Shown here: positions 57,741 to 64,000 of the stretch, piece after piece
Position numbering within the stretch: the first letter of the stretch is position 1
Layout of the letters: each line of letters starts with the position of its first letter
Assembly: GCF_003711515.1 (NCBI RefSeq)
Contig: NW_021167079.1
Coordinates: 3,317,185-3,381,184, forward strand
Length of the DNA stretch: 64,000 bases
Source: Sodiomyces alkalinus F11
Lineage: Eukaryota; Ascomycota; Sordariomycetes; Glomerellales; Plectosphaerellaceae
Direction: 5' to 3'
Translations under genes and position numbers: made by a program
The notes under the pieces: model-generated
Database searches by the model: none
The model's input: only the letters and a program-made list of their open reading frames with translations
Told to the model about the DNA's origin: nothing

Positions 57741-59060
57741 ACATCATTATATGACTAAAGTTAGGAATCTGATTTACCTAGTAACTAATATTTTCTCCTT
57801 AAATAGCGCGATCTAGGTACTTAGAGTATAATTAACTACGCCTTCTAGGTGCTTATTATCTTATTAGAAGGCCTTAAGTTATTTGTTAAATTCCCTTTCC
57901 GAAGAGCTATTAACTAGGGAGTTCTAATCCGTAAGGAAGGTATAGAACTTAGGATACCGTTTAATCTAGCTAGATGTTATTTTTAACAGCTTAGAGAAAA
58001 AGCACTTAGTCTTAGCTAGTATGTTTATATTAATGTGCTATCTATATAGAATAGTAGGAATCCTATCTAAGACCTTCTGGATTGTTAGGACATTAATTAA
58101 GGCTAGCTCCTAATCTGTAATAATATAACGTGCTATAGGGTAATTAAAGGTCCTAAGAAAAGTCCCGAAAGCCCTTAACACCTAGATATAGTATCCCTCG
58201 TTCTCCTTATTTAAGAAGACCGCGGTAATCTAGAATACCTTCTGTAGAGACGATATACCGTAGATACTTAGAAGAGGTATATTAAACCGGTTAGTTTTAT
58301 AGGTATAATCGAAAAGCAGTATATTAGACGACTACTAAAAGAGGGGGATAACTGATTTCGGAGTAAGGAAAAGGTTTTAGATCTGGCTAAAGTTATCGCG
58401 TAGGTCCCTATAGAAATATTCTATAGTACTACTAATTTGCTAATAAGTTAGCAGGGAAATAATATAGATAGAAGTATTATTTGCCTTATAAAGCTATTAA
58501 AGTGACGTGCGGCTAGTAAGCTCCCTCTGGCGATAGGTACTAAGGATATTTATTATATCTTAATATATAATTCAAATTAGTGGCGCGGGGATAGTTCTAC
58601 TATTACTTCGAATACTTTCCGGGTTATAAAGTTAAGTCACGATATAATAAGGCCGCGAACCGCTATTCTATATAATAATAATCTTATCCTCGCATGTAGT
58701 AAGTTAGGTTGTTCGGAAGGAAGAGAAAGTAACTACCTAGATAAACTAGATAAACTTATAGTTATAGGTATCGGTATAAGCGCCTCTAATAACCTACCGA
58801 TTATCGCGAAGCTTAACGCTTATTCGGAAGTGGTAATTCGTTATCTATGAGGTAGTTCGGCGCCTCTTAGATTTATAAGTCTCCGAAGGAGTTGTTAATA
58901 ATACAGCGGCTTAACCTTTCCCGTATCGATACATTACCGATATAGGATTACGGGCGTTTAAATAGCTTTTATAGATAGTAAGACTATAACTATTAGAGAA
59001 GGCGTGGGTTTATAGAGCGCTATTAGCTTAATCAAGAGTATCGAAGCTCGTAATAGGCGG
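57740..59060 (-). pseudogene. MULE (Mutator-like) transposase pseudogene
   Basis: Minus strand, stops read as Gln/Trp: IYGISSLQKVFQITAVFLNK, FLRTFNYPIARYIITDQELA, VLDRIPTILYRQHININ and HLEGVVNYTLST. This is the MULE DDE domain with its conserved D in the ITD.ELALI strand and the C/R-x-H after it, followed by the helical C-terminal part. The N-terminal zinc region would lie right of 58750 and is not resolved. Stops are RIP-type. No TIRs were identified around it. Confidence 0.7.
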
Positions 59061-59120
59061 CCCTAGACTATAGGGTTAATTTATAGGCTTTTAATCTATA
59101 GTTATTTATAAGGATTAAGA

Positions 59121-59182
59121 AAGGTAGGTTAGTAGGTAAGGTAGGTAAGTAAGGTAGGTAAGATAGGTAGGTAGATAGATAC
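59121..59182. repeat. GGTA/GATA microsatellite
   Basis: AAGGTAGGTTAGTAGGTAAG and following GGTAGGTAAG/TAGGTAGATAGAT units. It lies on the left border of the EMG1 island. Confidence 0.8.
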
Positions 59183-59741
59183 GGTAACGTAACTACCCTT
59201 AATTAACGATTATTATTATATCTCTGTATTTATACCGCCTCGGGATTTATATATATTTATAGTGATATATTAGAGTAAGGGAGTATAGTAGATCTTAGCC
59301 CACTCTTTTAGGTGCTAGGTATCTAAACTATAGGTGCTATTTAATCCTACCCTTATATAACCTGCAGGACCGTCAGGGAACTACTACTACTATAATATCT
59401 ATAGTGAAAATTCTGCCGATATCTACCTCGATTGCCGAGGTTACCGTGCTCGGGGAAATCCGTGTCCGTTCCTTAACCGTAAAAAGTACGATCTATTCAA
59501 TAGAAGAAGGCGTAAAAAGGGCCCCGCACTTACTAATACTGCACAATATGAAGCCCGTACGGATACTCCGTAAATACTCGGGTTCCAGCAAAATCTTCAC
59601 CGAAAGCCAACACGAGTCCTTAAGAATACCTGGATCATTACGTCCCACTGCACCGTAGAACGCCGTCGAAGAGCGTTAATCTCATTGTCCCGCCATACCC
59701 AGCGATCTTAGGCCAACAGATCCATACCACCAACCAACAAC
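59183..59741. other. EMG1 upstream region, transition from RIP to normal composition
   Basis: RIP-type up to about 59390, mixed to about 59640, then normal. An 84-codon open frame at 59404-59658 has no recognisable domain. The last 100 bases (CAACAGATCCATACCACCAACC) are likely the EMG1 leader. Confidence 0.4.
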
Positions 59742-60875
59742 ATGTCTTCCCCAGAAGCTCGTACCGGAGTTAAGCGGCCTCGTAAGTCCTGGATTTACAT
59801 TTCTTATGTGGGACCGTTTGGGATGTGAGAACGGCACTTTCCCCGAGGTGTTTTGGTCTTCAGATGCTCCGCCTGAAGACCCGTCTCAGCTCATGCTCGA
59901 CAGACATCTCTGTTCTGCACTTGCTTTCCCTGGCTTCATTCTCAGGGATAGCAAAGCCGAATTTCCTTACTCTCCGCTGAGCTCCAACGCTCTTTACTTG
60001 CTATTGCTAACAACCTTGGACGTGATTCACAGGCACCCAGTCGCTTCCACCTCCTTCTCTCCCCCAGCTCGTGGCCGAACAACACACCCCCATTCCCGCC
60101 ACAGACAAGGATACCAAGAGACTCATCGTCGTTCTCTCGAATGCCAGCCTCGAAACCTACAAGGCTTCTCATGGCGGGGCTAGTCGGAACGACATGCACC
60201 GGGAAGAAAAATACTCGCTTCTGAACAGTGATGAACATATTGGCGTGATGCGCAAAATGAATCGTGATATCAGTGATGCCCGCCCTGATATTACGCACCA
60301 GGTCCGGACCAATTCGCTAGCTTCTGCGATGCGGCACGCTCAACCGTGTCGCTGACCAGTGTCCCTGCTGTCTGCATTCAACATGCTGACATGACCAGTG
60401 TCTCCTCACTCTCCTCGACTCCCCTATCAACAAGGCCGGAAGGCTCCAGATTTACATCCACACGGCCAAGGGCGTCTTGATCGAGGTCTCGCCGACCGTT
60501 CGCATCCCTCGTACATTTAAGCGCTTTGCGGGCCTCATGGTCCAGCTGCTGCATCGGCTATCCATCCGCTCGACCAACTCACAGGAGAAGCTGTTGCGGG
60601 TCATCCAGAACCCCATCACCGATCATTTACCACCTAACTGTCGGAAGGTCACACTCAGCTTTGACGCCCCGCTCGTCAAGGTGCGGGACTACGTCGACAC
60701 CCTGGGACCTAAGGAGAGCATTTGTGTCTTCGTAGGTGCCATGGCTAAGGGAGCTGACACATTTGCGGATGGCATCGTCGACGAGAAGATTTCCATCAGC
60801 AACTTCAGCCTGTCTGCTAGTGTTGCTTGTAGTAAATTCTGCCACGCTGCCGAGGATAGCTGGGACATCCTCTAA
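59742..60875 (+). CDS. EMG1: Emg1/Nep1, 18S rRNA pseudouridine N1-methyltransferase
   Basis: Essential SPOUT-class methyltransferase of the small-subunit processome; methylates the hypermodified pseudouridine of 18S rRNA (position 1191 in yeast) using SAM, in the nucleolus. Exons 59742-59781, 60033-60301 and 60399-60875 give 261 residues, a normal length. Intron 1 (251 bp) is GTAAGT...TTCACAG with a GCTAAC branch; intron 2 (97 bp) is GTCCGG...GACCAG. Exon 1 is only 40 bp. Splicing gives [19 protein letters not shown]. Family blocks include [60 protein letters not shown] and the knot region [18 protein letters not shown]. Not RIPed. The short N-terminal exon is the least certain part. Confidence 0.93.
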
Positions 60876-62189
60876 AAAGGCTGTCTCTTAGCGGCCAGTC
60901 CGGGATTGGGTAGGTATATTCATGGGGATGGTTTAGGCGACATTCGCGCTGTCTGGAAAGGGGGAATGCGGTGTGACGAGACCAAAATTGCCTTCACCCC
61001 GTTGGAACTATTCATTGGTGTTTACGGGGGCGGGACTGCGGCTAATCTTTGAGGTGGAGTTTCTGCCCTGGGTAATATATTCGTCCCTTCGTCCCTTCGT
61101 CCCTCCGCGCCCTTTGCACGAAGATAGCAAGGTACACAAGCCGCCAAGAGATCCAGTTCCCGAGGCCGATCAGGCCGATGGACATCTTTCGCGATAGGTA
61201 CCCATTTTCCCGTGACACAACGTGTCGTTTCAGTTGTACTTCACACCCTTATACCTAATAAGCAGATCATAAATCATCCCTAAGAAGTTCTCTTTCCCAT
61301 TTGGTCATCAGCGAATTCGACTTCGGGGCGACAAAAGTGAGTGGCTCGCGCTCATCCTCCAGCAGGTTTCCTTCATAGGTACTTGATACGCACTTGCAGC
61401 TACTGCGTACTTCACACATCTCATGTATACCTTAATCACGCTTGTGATATGTGACATGGTAACCATCTGTATTCGTACCTTACCCTTACTGAAATGTATC
61501 AGCCCCTTGGATCCGCTGACCTCTCTTATTCGCACCAACGTCAGCAACGTGGCAGAATGTGGACCAAGCCTTCCCAATAAGGCGCAGAAAGCAAAGACGT
61601 CTCGTTTCGCGGAACGGCTCTCTCCATCTGCCATGATACCCAAGGGCCAAAGAGCGAAGTGCGTAACTCGTTATTGACTACCCACGTAGCAGCATGGGTA
61701 CTAATCGACTCAGTTCCTTAACCCTGGGCAATGGAGCCGCCGATAGGAAACCACTTGGCAAATGGCTCTCGAGGATGGAGTCGAGAACCAAGCAACATTA
61801 GCCCTGTCGTTCAGTCGCGCGTGGCCAGACTTCCTGTATACACTTTCACTCCACTTGAATATCCAATATAAAATCTGCCTCTGGAGGCCGGACCAAGGTT
61901 AGTGAAATCGTGTCGACAGCCCGCTAGTAGCAGTGCCCAAGTACACCCAAAGCCATAACCACCCGCTTCATAATCGTCGATCGAGCACAGCTTGCCACGC
62001 GTGGCCGCAGTGAAAGCGTGAGCTGTCTCGAGAAAGTCCCGATAGTGACGACAAGACCACTCGGAACTCGCCCGAGCTCTGTCCCCTCGAGCAAGCCCGT
62101 CCAATCCGTTGGAGGAGAGGCGTATTGGGCACCATTTTCCATTTTGTTTTGCCCACTTTTCCATACACTGAACTCATCGACAGCTTTCA
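60876..62189. other. Intergenic region between EMG1 and the VOC-domain gene
   Basis: 1.3 kb of normal-composition DNA. Short frames on both strands lack domains or splice-consistent extensions. A small TCGTCCCTT triplicate lies at 61081-61107. It includes the EMG1 3' flank and the promoter of the next gene. No tRNA was recognised. Confidence 0.5.
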
Positions 62190-64000
62190 ATGGTCGCCTT
62201 CTTCGAGGTATCACACCTGCCCTCGTCGGTTTCATTCTACTCGGCTGTGTTTCAGCCCCTGGGTCTCTTTTATATATCTACAGAGGGTACGGGTTCCCCC
62301 AACACACAACACTCGGCAAAAGGCCGTGCAATTCAGTCGCAACCCACCATCACATACGGCACGTCCGCGCCCTCCAAGGCTGTTTTCCAGATTCGTGAGG
62401 TCCCGACCCCGAAACGCTCCCACGCCACGCTATCAGCGTCATCCAGCCAGGCCGTCGCCGACTTCGAGGCCTTTGCCATTCGCGCACACCCAGCCAGCAT
62501 CAAGCTGCCGCACCAATTCCCTGAGGTGATTTCAACTTTCGGCGGCAGTGATTCAGATCGCACCCGTATCCGGGATCTTGACGGCAACATCATGGACGTC
62601 GTGCATCTCCCCTCCTCTCACCAGTCCGTGCGGTACGGTGATGGTGCGAGTAATTCCGGAATTCCAACGACGGAGTCGCATCGAGACGATGCTAGCCGTA
62701 TCCTCGACTGGAATTACGACGTTGCCCTTTCAGAGCACCACCATGATCCTGCGCGCAGCGCCACGGGTGGACCGACCTCGACCTGGGCTAAGCAACCAGG
62801 CCCCGTCCCTGACAAAGAATACACCGTACTTCGCCGCAGTGTCACAACGTCGATCCTCGAGCAACCCCATCGCGAGAACGGTGATAGTGGCCTGAGCTCC
62901 ACCACCATCGTCGGAGCTTTACTGGGCGCCGCTGCCGGTGCCGCTGCTGGAGCTGCCCTCACATACAGCTTGGTGAAAGCCGAGCGTGAGCGGGCTCCTC
63001 GACAGGAGCAGGAAGTAATGTCGGTGCAACGCCGGGCTACATTTCCTGATGGCATGAGCATGACGGCCCCGGCGGATGGGCGATATGTTGAGGTCGAGAG
63101 AACCGTCGAAAGAATTCGGTACCCGGAGTCGTACGCTCCCCTAGCAGACCACCAGCAGCCTTCTCGTCAGCTCCCCCAATACACCCCGGCTGATAATGCA
63201 CTCACCTCCGGCACGGCCAATGACTACTGTTATGAAGATCCACACGGCCATCAGTCGTGGCAAGTGAATGCAACGGGGACTGGTAGCGTCTACAGCGGCA
63301 TGGACGGCCTCCAGTCAGCTGGAGCACCCCTTATGATCATGGATGCTGAGCAGCATAGCACCATAGGCTCGTCACGCCACAGCACAGTACGACAACCATC
63401 CGTACACGGCACTGTGTATGAGACCGACCGAGAGTCGTTTGTTTCGGCTCAGAGCAAACGATCTGTGTCGACGATCCGCGGTCCGCCTCCGCCAACAGTC
63501 GAGACTGAGTTGAGCATGAGGAGTAGGGCTCCTAGCATGGCTCCCAGCAGGGCTCCCAGCATGGCCCCCAGCATGGCCCCCAGCAGGGCTCCCAGTATGG
63601 CCCCCAGCAGGGCTCCCAGCATGGCCCCCAGCAGGGCTCCCAGTATGGCCCCCAGCAGGGCTCCCAGCATGGCTCCCAGCAGGGTTCCCAGTATGGCCCC
63701 CAGCAGGACCCCCAGCAGGGTTCCCAGTATGGCCCCCAGCAGGACCCCCAGCAGGGTTCCCAGCATGGCCCCTAGCAGGGCTCCAAGCAAGGCTCCCAGC
63801 AGGGTTCCCAGCAGGGCTCCTAGTATGGCCCCCAGTGCCGCAGCACATAGCAATCGAGAGCCAACTGTCGTCATGTTCTCAGGCAGCACCCCCAGCCAGG
63901 TCTCTGCGAGAAACCTTGGACTGCCGACAAGCGGAATAGGCAGTAGTCATGCCGATTGGGAGGACGTTATTAGCCTCGCTCCGAGCGATAGCATCAGCTG
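62190..64000 (+). CDS. VOC/glyoxalase-like protein with hydrophobic segment and MAPS repeats (3' end outside window)
   Basis: Uninterrupted frame of 603 codons from ATG 62190 to the window edge. Residues 1-140 fit a vicinal-oxygen-chelate domain: FFEVSHLPSSVSFYSAVFQP at the start, PSKAVFQIREV in the middle and RIRDLDGNIMDVVH near its end. Residues 140-240 are polar. Residues 241-263 (TIVGALLGAAAGAAAGAALT) could be a membrane or small-residue helix, followed by KAERERAP. Residues 449-548 are an octapeptide array, MAPSRAPS with variants, followed by a Ser-rich acidic stretch (HADWEDVISLAPSDSIS). Not a canonical glyoxalase I; metal ligands cannot be assigned with certainty. Chosen start: first ATG that keeps the domain's opening beta-strand. 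Confidence 0.75.
   Translation, partial: MVAFFEVSHLPSSVSFYSAVFQPLGLFYISTEGTGSPNTQHSAKGRAIQSQPTITYGTSAPSKAVFQIREVPTPKRSHATLSASSSQAVADFEAFAIRAHPASIKLPHQFPEVISTFGGSDSDRTRIRDLDGNIMDVVHLPSSHQSVRYGDGASNSGIPTTESHRDDASRILDWNYDVALSEHHHDPARSATGGPTSTWAKQPGPVPDKEYTVLRRSVTTSILEQPHRENGDSGLSSTTIVGALLGAAAGAAAGAALTYSLVKAERERAPRQEQEVMSVQRRATFPDGMSMTAPADGRYVEVERTVERIRYPESYAPLADHQQPSRQLPQYTPADNALTSGTANDYCYEDPHGHQSWQVNATGTGSVYSGMDGLQSAGAPLMIMDAEQHSTIGSSRHSTVRQPSVHGTVYETDRESFVSAQSKRSVSTIRGPPPPTVETELSMRSRAPSMAPSRAPSMAPSMAPSRAPSMAPSRAPSMAPSRAPSMAPSRAPSMAPSRVPSMAPSRTPSRVPSMAPSRTPSRVPSMAPSRAPSKAPSRVPSRAPSMAPSAAAHSNREPTVVMFSGSTPSQVSARNLGLPTSGIGSSHADWEDVISLAPSDSIS
63530..63835 (+). repeat. 24-bp coding minisatellite (MAPSRAPS)
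   Basis: About 12 copies of ATGGCCCCCAGCAGGGCTCC-type units. Variation is at Met/Arg/Thr/Val/Lys positions (SRAPS, SRVPS, SRTPS, SKAPS), while the Pro-Ser register is kept. The opposite-strand frames through it are by-products. Confidence 0.9.

Noticed and set aside
59404..59658. 84-codon plus-strand frame upstream of EMG1 as a gene
   Set aside because: It lies in partly RIPed transition DNA with no domain or splice-compatible continuation. A small unknown gene cannot be excluded.
61811..62235. Overlapping minus-strand frames upstream of the VOC gene
   Set aside because: No recognisable domain, no supporting splice structure, and overlap with the probable promoter of the plus-strand gene.
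63372..63889. Minus-strand Gly/Ala/Leu-rich frames over the minisatellite as genes
   Set aside because: They mirror the MAPS repeat of the plus-strand gene; long antisense frames are expected from a 24-bp in-frame repeat.

Overview
The window is nuclear DNA of a filamentous ascomycete (Pezizomycotina). It has small gene islands with short GT-AG introns (56-251 bp). These are embedded in transposon wreckage carrying a very strong repeat-induced point mutation (RIP) signature: CpA/TpG is almost gone, TpA is in excess, CAA/CAG codons read as TAA/TAG, and CpG is kept. No species is claimed.

Five host genes are supported. ATG9 (minus, 10411-7515, three exons) is the autophagy lipid scramblase. 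A SAP1/spastin-like MIT-AAA ATPase (plus, 22401-25197, four exons) faces mitochondrial ribosomal protein uS17m (minus, 26086-25555, two exons). EMG1/NEP1 (plus, 59742-60875, three exons) is a ribosome-biogenesis methyltransferase. A gene that runs off the right edge (62190 onward) encodes a VOC/glyoxalase-like domain, a Gly/Ala-rich hydrophobic segment and a run of MAPSRAPS repeats. Apart from the convergent AAA/uS17m pair, the genes have no evident joint function.

Repeat layout. 1-7245: a plus-strand Ty1/copia element broken by two Tad-like LINE 3' fragments in opposite orientation, with TSDs, forming a 1.65-kb-arm palindrome. 7246-10645: the ATG9 island. 10646-16950: a complete minus-strand copia element with 262-bp LTRs and TSD GGTAC. 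18098-21747: a Mutator-like element (about 133-bp TIRs, 9-bp TSD GTGAATTCG) holding a 2470-bp Gag-only LTR element (TSD TACTA) and, beside it, a 361-bp TRIM with 91-bp LTRs (TSD AATAT). 22.4-26.1 kb: the AAA/uS17m island. 26.4-32.6 kb: a minus-strand Tad-like LINE, then an orphan copia LTR and a 40-bp tandem repeat. 33.5-37 and 49.2-51.45 kb: two parts of a plus-strand chromodomain Ty3/gypsy element. Between them, 37496-49094 is a candidate 11.6-kb unit with 19-bp TIRs and TTA flanks. It carries a minus-strand gypsy-like Gag-Pol without visible LTRs, an opposing unknown ORF, and many copies of a CTRATYAGGGGAA motif. 52-53.6 kb: an unknown Cys-containing ORF. 54.5-57.4 kb: a copia fragment split by a young, un-RIPed, A-tailed 262-bp SINE-like insertion. 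57.7-59 kb: a dead MULE transposase. 59.7-64 kb: the EMG1/VOC island.

The strongest leads are the TIR-bounded gypsy-pol element with its dispersed motif, the nested MULE/Gag-only/TRIM stack with all target duplications preserved, and the tapering of RIP at the repeat edges that flank ATG9.
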